This document shows, in pieces, positions 1-9,615 of a stretch of DNA of 64,000 bases. The position numbers and the translations under genes were made by a program. Source of the stretch: Methanohalobium evestigatum Z-7303 (lineage in GTDB: Archaea > Halobacteriota > Methanosarcinia > Methanosarcinales > Methanosarcinaceae). How positions within the stretch are numbered: position 1 is the stretch's first letter; the number at the start of each line of letters is the position of its first letter. The stretch is taken from assembly GCF_000196655.1 (NCBI RefSeq), contig NC_014254.1:62001-126000 (forward strand), read 5' to 3'. The notes beneath the pieces were generated by a model. It made no database searches, was not told the origin of the DNA, and worked only from the letters and a program-made list of their open reading frames with translations.

Positions 1-236
1 CAGCTTTCATGGAGCTTTATTTTGAAACTAAAATATTTAAAAGTTAAGTTTTGCAGATAGTTAGGGTATGCCAAATACAACGAAAAAACCAACCATACAA
101 CACATGTTAATGTTTTCAGGTCTATAAAATAATAAAAAACTGGAGCAGAAACTCCTAAAAAATCCTAAATTCTATTTTTTTAAGTAAAAAAGTTTTGAAA
201 CAATCGCAGCTTTGCTACATGGTGGTTAATTCTCAA

Positions 237-377
237 TCAGTCAAAGAAATACTTTTCCAAAAACCGCATGACTTCGCTTCTATATAACATATCATGGCAA
301 AATTGGTTTTTGTAATTTCTAAGACACGCATAACAACTAGAGTTCCCATCTTCTCCTCCACAGTTACAATTTGACAT
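237..377 (-). pseudogene. DUF1998/MZB helicase C-terminal remnant
   Basis: A 46-codon frame encodes a cysteine-rich segment, starting MSNCNCGGEDGNSSCYACL and ending in a FLEKYF-like helix. The order C-x-C, CYACL, then Y-x-N-Q and H-x-x-L-x-R matches the end of the DUF1998 (MZB) zinc-binding domain found at the C-terminus of DEAD/DEAH-type helicases such as DrmB/MrfA-like proteins. The frame stays open a little upstream, into the end of the subtilase gene, but no helicase body is present. I read it as a leftover of a deleted helicase gene, not a functional small protein. The family call rests on the motif alone. Confidence 0.5.
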
Positions 378-406
378 CTTTGTGTAAGTGGATTCTAATA
401 TATTAC

Positions 407-3400
407 TTATCGTTTTTTTATGTATATTGATATACTAACTATCATACTCAAAATTGCCAATATAATCCACTTCAGGTCCCATGCACCGACACCTATAGTA
501 TCATCTTCTTGGTCGCTATCAACAGGAGTTGATTCATTAGAAACATTGTTGTTTGTTCTGTTATTTTCAACTTGGGTATCAGTAGTGATACTTTGTGTCT
601 GTTTCATTTTACCTGTTATTGCAAACGGTGAGAACCCGGGTGTATCAGATCTGAATTTGATAATGGTTTCATTTTCAGACAGTTTCTCGGTTTCAAGTTC
701 ATCCCATGAACTACCGTGATGTCTACACATCTTAATAGTGGATCTTTCAATGTTGTTGTTTCTAATCCATGTTTTATCCACTATGAAATCAATGGATGCA
801 TTTTCAACAATATTATCAAAACCTGCTTTACCAACCCAGATATTAATATTCTGATAAGCTTTACCGGGTGGTTTTTCATCAACCATTGTAGAATTGGATT
901 TTAGTATAACTAGGCGTGTATTTGTTTTGCCTCTTGCTTCAGCTGCATCAAAATGTACACTTTTGACTTTGCTGATTTTGTTATCGAAGTTATACCAAAT
1001 ATGCCTATCATTGCCAACATATTTCTGGTTAACGAAATCATCTATAATATTATCTAAATCTTCATCAGTGTTAGAAGAACCACCACCCCCACCACCGCTA
1101 CTACTGGAACCACTGTTTATGTTTGTGTCCGTGTTCGTAACATTTTCATCGGTTTTTTGTTCTGCGATCTCGAAACTGGTGGTATATGTCTTGCTATTAC
1201 CGGCATTATCATATACAGTTACAGTCGAATTATATTTGCCTACACTTAACTCAGTGGAATTGTATGTTGCATATTCGCTGGTAATAGTGGTATTATCACT
1301 GGTTGTTTTGTCATCACTTTCAAACTTGATTGTAGTTTTACTTGTATTGATTCCGGATTGACCATCGCTGTAACTAAATTTAACTTTGACTTTTGATGTG
1401 CTGGAATCTAATATTGAACCCTCTGCAGGATACACTTCATCAATGTTTGGTTTCATATCATCATCAGCGATTGCACCATATGTTGAGAAGTGGTTTACAT
1501 TTGATGTCCAGTATTTGGTACCATCCAGCGATTTTTTATTAGTATTTACTTTATCCCATGATTCATTTGATTTGTTGTAATACCGGATTGAGACGTTATT
1601 ATCATCTAATCCTTTTGGTAACTCATTTTCATCTACTTTTATCTTGATAGTAGCATTTGTAAGATTGGCTGTTAACTTGTCACCTACATGCACATCCAGG
1701 AAATGTATCCCTACAAACTTTTTATCAAGTTCTACCTGTGGCATACTGGTTTCTGTAATGGTAACAGTACCTTTTGTATTATCAGATGTGTTAAATGTTA
1801 TCGACGTGCCAGTTTTTTCGTTTGACATTTTCCCTGTATTGTTAGATGTTTCAATTGTTTCTACATTGGCAGTCGATGAGTCATTTCCGGTGTTACCGGA
1901 TAGGTCAGAACCTGTTGTATTGATATCATAACTGCTGCCAGTTAATTGGAAGACACCTGACCAGTAATCATTTTCAGGTGTGACAGGGACATCATTGCCA
2001 TTTATTTTGACATCAGGGTTGTTTTTAAGCTCTTCTGAACTTGTAACGTTTACCCATGCATGTGTATCGTTTATTCGTTTGATACTGGGAGCAAACTCCG
2101 GAGGTTTTCTATCAAGTATTAAATCAATACCGGATTTACTGCTGTTTGAATTATTAGCAGAATCAGCTGCTTCCACAATTACATTGTATCTCCCATCATC
2201 TGGTAACAGAGAAAGGTTTACCGTGTCTGACCAGTATTTGTTAGTATAATTCGGTTTCAGTGTTTTCTTGAATTTTGTAGATTTAGAATCGAGAACGAAT
2301 TTTATATCTGAAATATTGTCAGGAGATCCATCACCGGGAGTTCCTGATGCACTTGCATTGATTGTTAGTGTTGAATTGGTATAGACTTTATCACCAGCTG
2401 AATGGGTTCCAGTGATATCTTTAATATCAATTGTTGGTTTTTCGTTATCCACTGTCACAGATATGTTCTTGCTGGCGGTATTGCCTGCATCATCAGTACT
2501 GTTTACAACCAGGTAATATTTACCATTTGCAACAGGTTCATTTGAACTATTGGTAGCGTTCCATGTAAAATTATATTGATTTTCTCCATTTACATGAGAA
2601 GTTATGTTTTTCTCCAGCATTATTTCATCTGATATGTCCTTGATTAAAAACTCTGTATTATTTGGATATTTATCTGTAATACTAACAGATATAGATGCAG
2701 GATTATTAACACTTAAAAGTTCAACAGTATCTGCAGTCAGACTTACATTCGGGGCAATGGTGTCGTTATATGAAACATTCCATGACCATTCATATTGTTC
2801 TGTAAAATTAGAATATGATGCAATTGCGGTTACGTTGAACATACCATTAGTATCATAGGATACTTTATAAGTTGAAGACGAAGTTTGTGTATCAGTTTTT
2901 TGTGTATTCCCATCTATATTCCAGGTTATATTACCGGTATTGTGTATATTGATACTAAATTCCTGTGTATGGTCTACTTTTGTCATCGGGTTTTCTATAG
3001 GATGGTAACTTTTTATCAGCTCAGGTTTTTTTGTAACATCCCTTTGTGGATAGTACCGGAGTTCATTAGAATCAGCTACCTTGAATTTGAAATCATCCAT
3101 GAAATAAACGGTTTCACCCTTACCCAGAGTAATAGAGCTGTTACTTTCCATTGTAATTTGACTGGCACTGACGGTATCCAGCTGCATATTACCAAACATA
3201 TCACCTGTATGTATACTTTCGTAATTTTCAGAAACCTGGAACGTACCATCAGCTTCTATTTCTTGACTTTGTTTATCGATATCACTTATATGCACAGCGA
3301 TAATCGGTACATGTGAAATTGTACCCATATCTATTCTATAGACAAAATTATCGTTTACAGTGACCACTTTATCGTCTACGAATGATCCATCTTTATACAG

Positions 3401-6400
3401 GCTAAACCAGACTTTATTGCCGTCTGTATCGATTTGTTCGGGCACGAGTACATATCCGTTTTTGAGAAATAGAGCTGAGTCGAGTTTTATTGTCTTTACA
3501 TTATTGTTGTCTATCAACACTTTGGTTAACCTATTGTTTGATACCAGATTGGTATTATTCTCTGCAAATTTTGTACTGCTGGTATAGCCTGAAACGTATT
3601 TCTCACCCATGAATCCCATGGATTCGTATTTACCCCAATCGGGATATTCAAAATCTGTTTCAATCGCACAACTATTGTATTCCAAATTACCTTCATCGAT
3701 GCTCCTATCGTTATCGTAAACTACATTAAAGGATTCGCTCATTAACCCATTATCCAGGTTATAATACAGTCCATCGAAGTTAATAGGGAACCATCCACAA
3801 TTTTCACCTTCTGCAACGGTTCCTGCAAGATTATATCTGTATCCAGACGTTTTATCAGTATCGAGCGTGAACCTGAGTGTTTCATTATCAGCTGCTCTTA
3901 TAATTATATCATCTGCAACATCTGTCGTTGTACCTCTATCAAGAGAAATGGAGTCGCTGTTTTTCATCAAGAGTTTGTTTGAACTGACAGACTCTAACTG
4001 CAATTTACTATATGTGTTTCCAATATCCAATCCTATCAAATCTTCTGAAATCTGGAATATACCTTTTACCAATACAGTTTCATTACTCTTATAGATATCA
4101 CCGACATCCAGTGCAATAACAGACACGTTTGATACAGATCCCAAGTCCTTTGAATAGACGAAATAATCACTGTCATCATTGATATCGACTATTTTATCAT
4201 CTACAAAATTACCATCTTTTGACAATTCGAACCAGACCTTATTGCCATCGGTATCAATCTGTTTTGGTGTGATTGTATAACCGTTTTTAAGTGATATTTT
4301 TGAACCTACAGAAACATATCTGCTCTCATTGTCATTCAACACAACCTTTGTTAACTGGTCTCCAGCCAACATATTTGATGAATTGGATGTGAAATTGGTA
4401 CTATTAGAATATCCAGCAAAATATGGTTTTGCTAAAAATCCGATTTCTTTGTATGTTCCAAATTCCTCGTATTTGAACGCTGTTTCAACCGGTTTTGCAG
4501 AATATTCAAAATCATCTTCATTTATGTTCCTATCAGACTTATCATCAAGATGTATCTTTATTGATTCTGAGCTGTTCTCGGATCCTAAATTTCTATATAA
4601 ACCTGAATAACTATCACTTGTCCAGAGATAGTTCAGTGATAGGTCTTTGTTTGCATCCCATACTCTGTAACCGGTATAGTAACTTTCTTCGTGTATTTCC
4701 CAAATCCATGATACCTGCTCGGTTCCATTTGAACATTCGGCAGTGGCAGTTATATTATATACACCTACATCTGCTGTATTGTTTGCATAAGAAGAACAGG
4801 TTACCAGGGTTTCAGATTTAATAATAGAGCCGTTCAATTTCCAGGTTACATTACAATTCTTATAGGTGTCGATACTAAACTCCTGCAATGTTTCAGGAGT
4901 TCCAAATTTTTTATCGGTATCGGGTGTTGCATCAGTTATTAATTTATCAACATTAACATTGGTACTTTCTTTAACCCCATCGCATTCAGTTTCTATCGTT
5001 GTAGACCCTATATTTTTTGCAGTAAAGAGCCCGGTTTCATTTACAACACCAACTGTAGTGTTAGTAATTGTCCAATTAACAGGCAACTCCACTTCATTCC
5101 CATCCTGGTCATAAACATCAGCGTTAAATGATAAAGTTTCATCTTCATATGCTGTAACATTTTCAGGATTTATCTCTATATTAGATACATCTACAGTTTT
5201 AATCGAACCCGAGGTAACCATAGAAAACGGCTGTGGTCCTTGAGGAACATTGGAACCTTTAACCTTTACAGTATAACGACCAATTTCTGGATTCTGTATT
5301 TCTACATCTTCAACATTGTCTACTGAAGACCGACTATAATATTCATCTCCACTTGGATCGATAACTGTTAAATCCAGGTCGTTAATTAGCATTTTAGATG
5401 CACTTGGGTCACCGGGATAATCCGTCCAGCTAATAGTAATCCTTAATGGATTTGTACTGTCATCTACATAGAATTTCGTTTCAGCGATTTCATCCGTACT
5501 TAAGTTTGTTTTCTGAGAATAGTGTATGTCACCATTAGCTAATGTCTTTATAGAATTGTAAAGGTCAACTCTTCCCCATCCTTGTGCATAATTTGGTCTA
5601 TTGTCATTTGAACTTATATCATGAGCTCCGTTTATTAGAGTGGTTTTAATAAGCGAAGCTGTTGGTTGGATAGAGTTCTCAACATAATATTGTCTAATTG
5701 ACGCTGCAGCACCAGCTGTTAATGGAGTTGCCATACTCGTACCATGCTTCTCGGTGTAATATCCTGACCCATCGCTATCATAACTGGACCTTGTAGAATT
5801 TATATAAGTACCAGGCGCTACTACATCCGGTTTCACACGTCCATCCTCGGTAGGTCCACGGCTACTAAATGATGCGACATCTTTAGGGTCTGATGATTCA
5901 GATGCACCTACTGTCAAACAGTTTTTTGCGTTCCCTGGTGATATGATAGTTTCCTGATTGGCGCCCGAATTTCCAGCTGCAAATAATATTAACATATCTT
6001 TATGATTCCACATAAATTCGTCTACACTACTAGACTGTGAACCATAATTTCCACTGTGACCCCAGCTGTTAGAATGTATACTAGCTCCATTATTATATGC
6101 ATCTTTGAACAATTCAGTTAAAGGATTGGGAGGGTATAGATATTTACTATCTTTGGGGCTGAGTGACTGGAAATACAAATCCGTGTTTGGTGCAGTTCCT
6201 CTATATTTTCCACTTGATTTTTTTCCGTCTCCTACTACTGAGCCAGCAACATGTGTTCCATGACCTGAATAATCTTCTGCATCTTCGTATTCACGGATAC
6301 CGGTAAGACTATCTTGCAAATCAGGGTGCATAGATGAATCATCGACGCCTGTATCAATTCCAGTATCTGCTATGGCGATTGTTTGACCGGAACCATCCAG

Positions 6401-7186
6401 TGAATATATAAAATTAGTATCATCTACATTCATGATACTTATAGCATCATTATTAAGGATACGGGGTCGATTATATTCTTCTATCCATGATACAGAGTTA
6501 ATTTTTGCAATATCTGATATATTGGTTCCAGTTAGATTAACATTGGCCCTTATACAATTTTCACCAAATTTGATAATATGTGTGCCAGTAGAATTAATTT
6601 TATCAAGTGTTTTTTGGGCATCTATGTTTTCGAAGGTAACTATAGTCAACGTAAGGTTATTTTTTGTTTTGTTGATAGAAGGAGAAATTTTGTAATTTGG
6701 TTTGTAGATACTAGTATACTGGATATAGTCGATGCTCTGTAAATCTTTTTTGGAACCGGGTTCCATTTTTACAAGGTATCCGTTTTCTGGGATATAATTT
6801 ATTAATTCAATATCTCTACTTTTTAATGACTGAATCCATTCGTCTTTTATAACATCCTTAAACTGGATGAGGTAAATCTTCTCTTTGCTGTCAGGGTAAA
6901 ATTGTTTAGGTTTGCTCTGTGTGGTCAAGTTAGATTTATTTGTTTCTATTGCACCCTGTTTTAGATAAATTTTATTTTTGTTTATACTTTTTTTCTTCTC
7001 ATTATTATTTGTTTTTAATTCCTTTTCCTCATACTTTTTAAATTCCAGCTGATTGGAACTGTTATCATCTGATACATTTGTAGAAACTTTTTCTGTTTCT
7101 GTATTTAAATCCTTAGTTATGTTATTACCTGAAATTATACCTGTAAAAAGAGTAAGAACCAATAACAACAATACGATTTTTTTGAT
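407..7186 (-). CDS. Giant secreted subtilase with two S-layer domains and a PGF-pre-PGF domain
   Basis: Extracellular serine protease of about 2260 residues. An N-terminal signal peptide is followed by a propeptide-like region and a peptidase S8 domain. The triad is visible as IADTGID (Asp near residue 270), GHGTHVAG (His near 305) and GTSMATP (Ser near 480). Downstream come an Ig-like segment, two tandem copies of the Methanosarcina S-layer duplication domain (each starting near YTGYRVWD/YNLAGT and carrying the IDTDGNKVWF block), further Ig-like repeats, a PGF-pre-PGF domain and a C-terminal membrane helix followed by KKR. Many N-x-S/T sequons suggest glycosylation. Start choice: a strong GGAGG lies 7 nt before an ATC at 7186, which would give MKKIVLLLVLTLF, a typical signal peptide; the first conventional start is TTG at 7171, 22 nt from the Shine-Dalgarno. 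Likely role: S-layer-anchored protease. Confidence 0.9.
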   Translation of the reverse strand: MKKIVLLLLVLTLFTGIISGNNITKDLNTETEKVSTNVSDDNSSNQLEFKKYEEKELKTNNNEKKKSINKNKIYLKQGAIETNKSNLTTQSKPKQFYPDSKEKIYLIQFKDVIKDEWIQSLKSRDIELINYIPENGYLVKMEPGSKKDLQSIDYIQYTSIYKPNYKISPSINKTKNNLTLTIVTFENIDAQKTLDKINSTGTHIIKFGENCIRANVNLTGTNISDIAKINSVSWIEEYNRPRILNNDAISIMNVDDTNFIYSLDGSGQTIAIADTGIDTGVDDSSMHPDLQDSLTGIREYEDAEDYSGHGTHVAGSVVGDGKKSSGKYRGTAPNTDLYFQSLSPKDSKYLYPPNPLTELFKDAYNNGASIHSNSWGHSGNYGSQSSSVDEFMWNHKDMLILFAAGNSGANQETIISPGNAKNCLTVGASESSDPKDVASFSSRGPTEDGRVKPDVVAPGTYINSTRSSYDSDGSGYYTEKHGTSMATPLTAGAAASIRQYYVENSIQPTASLIKTTLINGAHDISSNDNRPNYAQGWGRVDLYNSIKTLANGDIHYSQKTNLSTDEIAETKFYVDDSTNPLRITISWTDYPGDPSASKMLINDLDLTVIDPSGDEYYSRSSVDNVEDVEIQNPEIGRYTVKVKGSNVPQGPQPFSMVTSGSIKTVDVSNIEINPENVTAYEDETLSFNADVYDQDGNEVELPVNWTITNTTVGVVNETGLFTAKNIGSTTIETECDGVKESTNVNVDKLITDATPDTDKKFGTPETLQEFSIDTYKNCNVTWKLNGSIIKSETLVTCSSYANNTADVGVYNITATAECSNGTEQVSWIWEIHEESYYTGYRVWDANKDLSLNYLWTSDSYSGLYRNLGSENSSESIKIHLDDKSDRNINEDDFEYSAKPVETAFKYEEFGTYKEIGFLAKPYFAGYSNSTNFTSNSSNMLAGDQLTKVVLNDNESRYVSVGSKISLKNGYTITPKQIDTDGNKVWFELSKDGNFVDDKIVDINDDSDYFVYSKDLGSVSNVSVIALDVGDIYKSNETVLVKGIFQISEDLIGLDIGNTYSKLQLESVSSNKLLMKNSDSISLDRGTTTDVADDIIIRAADNETLRFTLDTDKTSGYRYNLAGTVAEGENCGWFPINFDGLYYNLDNGLMSESFNVVYDNDRSIDEGNLEYNSCAIETDFEYPDWGKYESMGFMGEKYVSGYTSSTKFAENNTNLVSNNRLTKVLIDNNNVKTIKLDSALFLKNGYVLVPEQIDTDGNKVWFSLYKDGSFVDDKVVTVNDNFVYRIDMGTISHVPIIAVHISDIDKQSQEIEADGTFQVSENYESIHTGDMFGNMQLDTVSASQITMESNSSITLGKGETVYFMDDFKFKVADSNELRYYPQRDVTKKPELIKSYHPIENPMTKVDHTQEFSINIHNTGNITWNIDGNTQKTDTQTSSSTYKVSYDTNGMFNVTAIASYSNFTEQYEWSWNVSYNDTIAPNVSLTADTVELLSVNNPASISVSITDKYPNNTEFLIKDISDEIMLEKNITSHVNGENQYNFTWNATNSSNEPVANGKYYLVVNSTDDAGNTASKNISVTVDNEKPTIDIKDITGTHSAGDKVYTNSTLTINASASGTPGDGSPDNISDIKFVLDSKSTKFKKTLKPNYTNKYWSDTVNLSLLPDDGRYNVIVEAADSANNSNSSKSGIDLILDRKPPEFAPSIKRINDTHAWVNVTSSEELKNNPDVKINGNDVPVTPENDYWSGVFQLTGSSYDINTTGSDLSGNTGNDSSTANVETIETSNNTGKMSNEKTGTSITFNTSDNTKGTVTITETSMPQVELDKKFVGIHFLDVHVGDKLTANLTNATIKIKVDENELPKGLDDNNVSIRYYNKSNESWDKVNTNKKSLDGTKYWTSNVNHFSTYGAIADDDMKPNIDEVYPAEGSILDSSTSKVKVKFSYSDGQSGINTSKTTIKFESDDKTTSDNTTITSEYATYNSTELSVGKYNSTVTVYDNAGNSKTYTTSFEIAEQKTDENVTNTDTNINSGSSSSGGGGGGSSNTDEDLDNIIDDFVNQKYVGNDRHIWYNFDNKISKVKSVHFDAAEARGKTNTRLVILKSNSTMVDEKPPGKAYQNINIWVGKAGFDNIVENASIDFIVDKTWIRNNNIERSTIKMCRHHGSSWDELETEKLSENETIIKFRSDTPGFSPFAITGKMKQTQSITTDTQVENNRTNNNVSNESTPVDSDQEDDTIGVGAWDLKWIILAILSMIVSISIYIKKR

Positions 7187-7248
7187 TATTTCTCCTCCTT
7201 ATCCTGTTTTTCCTATGTTTTTCTTCTTTCATTAATATATTTACAAAT

Positions 7249-7260
7249 TAATATATAAAC
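7249..7260 (-). promoter_or_regulatory. TATA box of the subtilase gene
   Basis: On the minus strand this reads GTTTATATATTA, a good archaeal TATA box. It lies about 65 nt upstream of the translation start, which leaves room for a leader of roughly 35-40 nt that includes the AAGGAGGAG ribosome binding site. Confidence 0.5.
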
Positions 7261-7485
7261 TATAAATATTTAATTCCAAGTTAAGATTTTTTAGAAAAAA
7301 GTTGAATTTTCCTTTTTCCTATTAACTATAATCCCGTGCTCAATAACCCATAAAATATATAAATAATGAAATCCAACATTATAAATAAGAACTAAATGTA
7401 GGATGGATTCTAATGGTCCATTAAATAAAAGCTAGTACTTCCCCGACCATAGTGACATTCTACAGACAACTAAAAAATCTCGTTT

Positions 7486-7557
7486 TTCCCTTTCGAGGGA
7501 ACGTGTTACAACTGACATTGTGTAACTACTGTTTCTTGGAAGATGGATTCTCCATCT
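7486..7557 (+). other. Three consecutive hairpins in the leader of the PLD-like gene
   Basis: Three stem-loops follow one another. The first, TTCCCT-TTCG-AGGGAA (7486-7501), has a UUCG-type tetraloop. The second pairs GTTACA with TGTAAC (7505-7526). The third is AGATGGA-TTC-TCCATCT (7541-7557). TATA-like boxes at 7354-7363 and 7377-7388 would start transcription near 7390-7412, giving a structured leader of about 190-215 nt before the ATG at 7604. It could be a regulatory leader or a separate small RNA; the sequence does not decide. Confidence 0.4.
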
Positions 7558-7603
7558 TTCTCACCTTTCTATTAATAAACCAACCATATTTTAAGGTGTT
7601 TAG

Positions 7604-9433
7604 ATGACACACTATCAACGCATATCTGGACCTAACGAAAATTTTTCAAAATGGAACGTAGCATGTGATTTTAATAACAGAAATCAGGATAAAACCGATA
7701 TTGCAAGATCCTGCAAATATATCAATTCCATAACAAAAAAATTAGAAAGAGTAACATATGCATTTGAAGTGCTTAAATTGTTACCTGCTGAACCATTGAT
7801 TAAAGTGATCTCAAAACGGTATCTATACGATCATTATGGAAATCATGTGAACTTATCACTAAAACAAAGGGAAAATGTCAGGCTCGCATTGATAAATTCT
7901 AAAATCGTCAACTGGTACCCTATGAAATTAGTAACTCCAAACAAAACTATTAATTCTACTCCTTTTTTCTTGAATGAACTAGGTAAATATTATTATTACA
8001 ATGTTTTTGGCTTCAGCCCTGAATCAGTTTCGTTGAAATTTTATAGGGATAAAGTCGTTAAAAACAGGCTATTTTCTGTAGAACAATTAAATATACTTTC
8101 TAAGCACTATGATAACCTTGGATATGATACAAAAACCGGACTATATCCATTCGATCTTATTGTAGATGATTTACATGGATTTTTGCTGATTGACCAACAT
8201 GAAAATACGATAGGGATAGAAAAACGGATTTCTGAAGCTATTCATCAGTCAAGAACAAGGGGGATTTTACTTTACTTTCCTGCAATGACACCAGAGATGC
8301 AAAGGAGAATCAGTGCTGTTGTTGCAGGTATACTCTATAACGAAAACAGAGACAAGAAGTATCGGCCTTTTTCATATGTAACTTATATCGAATCAGCGAT
8401 ATGTTCTGGTAAGAACACATTTGATTGGTCTTATTACATAACCGCTCCAAAAAACTATCAAAGAGCACATATACCCGAAACACTTTCATTCCCTAAAACA
8501 GATATCAGAGAAAATGATTTTGTTAGTAGTTCTATGAGGGTCCTAAGAAATAATAAATCCTATCAACAGAAAGTCAAACAAAATTTCAACATACAATATA
8601 TTAGCGGTCTTAATGGCAAGGAAATTGTACCAAATATTAAAGTCAGTGTTGGGATAGGTCAAATCTTATCATTATGGGAAGAACTAGCAAATAATTCTGA
8701 AGTTATATTAACAGGTCTCTGCAGTAACCAAATTCTTGATAGTATAGGTTCATATCCTAGATTATTAATCGTTGATGGTGCTAGAAATGGTGCCGACCAC
8801 TTAAACACATTGGATAAATTCCGGAAAAACGGAGCACAGGTTTTAGAATTACATAGAAATCATGCTAAAGCTGTTCTAACAGATGATAAATTTCTGATAC
8901 ATTCTATGACTACTTCAAAATACGCTGGAAATAACATCGACTCGTTTGCAGTTATAGATTTTGGAGAACACAAAGATAGGAAACTTATCAAAGAAAAAAT
9001 CTACAAACTTTTGTATTATTTTGCTATGGAACAAAATGAAAATTTTAAAACCGAATTGGAAGATTTAAGAAAAATATTCCAATATAAGATAGAATTATAT
9101 CCACACTTTAATTGTAAAGTCAAGGACTGGGATTATTTTAAAAGGTTGTCATATCTATCACGCGTTAGCAACAGTAAATTGATAATATTCTCTTCTCATT
9201 TGAGTATGAAAAAACTCGCAAAAAACTGCAAATTTTTGGTTGTACAGGGGACCAGTCGAAGCGATAACCATGATTGCTACATGACCGCTATTAAACATGG
9301 ATACGCTGTTATAAAACGGAGATTGTGGCATCCAAGATTGATATTTAATAATGAATTCGTGAGTACAGGTAGCTGGGATTTTTCGCCTATTAGAGAGCAG
9401 AAAGAATTACAAATGATTATACATACAAGCTGA
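7604..9433 (+). CDS. Phospholipase D-like protein, probable nuclease or phosphodiesterase
   Basis: Cytoplasmic 609-residue protein with no signal peptide or membrane segment. Two PLD-type motifs are visible. The first is HAKAVLTDDKFLIHS near residue 420, which fits H-x-K-x4-D. The second is HPRLIFNNEFVSTGSWDFS near residue 576, with Arg in place of the usual Lys and a G-S-x-D/N tail. Paired HKD-type motifs normally build one active site. The first 340 residues are not recognised and include a possible winged-helix-like stretch around residues 75-115. The start is supported by an AAGGTG ribosome binding site. It runs convergently to the tubulin operon. Function could be DNA/RNA cleavage or defence; only the superfamily assignment is supported. 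Confidence 0.65.
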   Translation: MTHYQRISGPNENFSKWNVACDFNNRNQDKTDIARSCKYINSITKKLERVTYAFEVLKLLPAEPLIKVISKRYLYDHYGNHVNLSLKQRENVRLALINSKIVNWYPMKLVTPNKTINSTPFFLNELGKYYYYNVFGFSPESVSLKFYRDKVVKNRLFSVEQLNILSKHYDNLGYDTKTGLYPFDLIVDDLHGFLLIDQHENTIGIEKRISEAIHQSRTRGILLYFPAMTPEMQRRISAVVAGILYNENRDKKYRPFSYVTYIESAICSGKNTFDWSYYITAPKNYQRAHIPETLSFPKTDIRENDFVSSSMRVLRNNKSYQQKVKQNFNIQYISGLNGKEIVPNIKVSVGIGQILSLWEELANNSEVILTGLCSNQILDSIGSYPRLLIVDGARNGADHLNTLDKFRKNGAQVLELHRNHAKAVLTDDKFLIHSMTTSKYAGNNIDSFAVIDFGEHKDRKLIKEKIYKLLYYFAMEQNENFKTELEDLRKIFQYKIELYPHFNCKVKDWDYFKRLSYLSRVSNSKLIIFSSHLSMKKLAKNCKFLVVQGTSRSDNHDCYMTAIKHGYAVIKRRLWHPRLIFNNEFVSTGSWDFSPIREQKELQMIIHTS

Positions 9434-9558
9434 CCGCTAAATTTATTCTGATGCTAAACTTAAAACTTTAAACTTTTACCTATATATTGTAGCTATTAAG
9501 CTTATTTTGGATGCCATTAATGAGATAAAACCAACCAGAATTAGGTTACATACCTTTT

Positions 9559-9580
9559 TTTTACTTGTTAATAAGTAAAA
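9559..9580. repeat. Palindrome TTTTACTT-N6-AAGTAAAA, copy 1
   Basis: Perfect 8-bp arms separated by six bases (GTTAAT). The same 22-bp architecture recurs at 25046, 49535 and 49669, always in long intergenic DNA. It looks like a dimeric regulator site. Confidence 0.55.
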
Positions 9581-9615
9581 TTAAACACATAATAGTTAAC
9601 GTTTAAAGTATATAG

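Noticed and set aside
894-1361. Plus-strand frames opposite the subtilase and other giant surface genes
   Set aside because: They are long only because the opposite strand is a repetitive, low-complexity coding sequence; no ribosome binding sites, and the composition is that of an antisense shadow.
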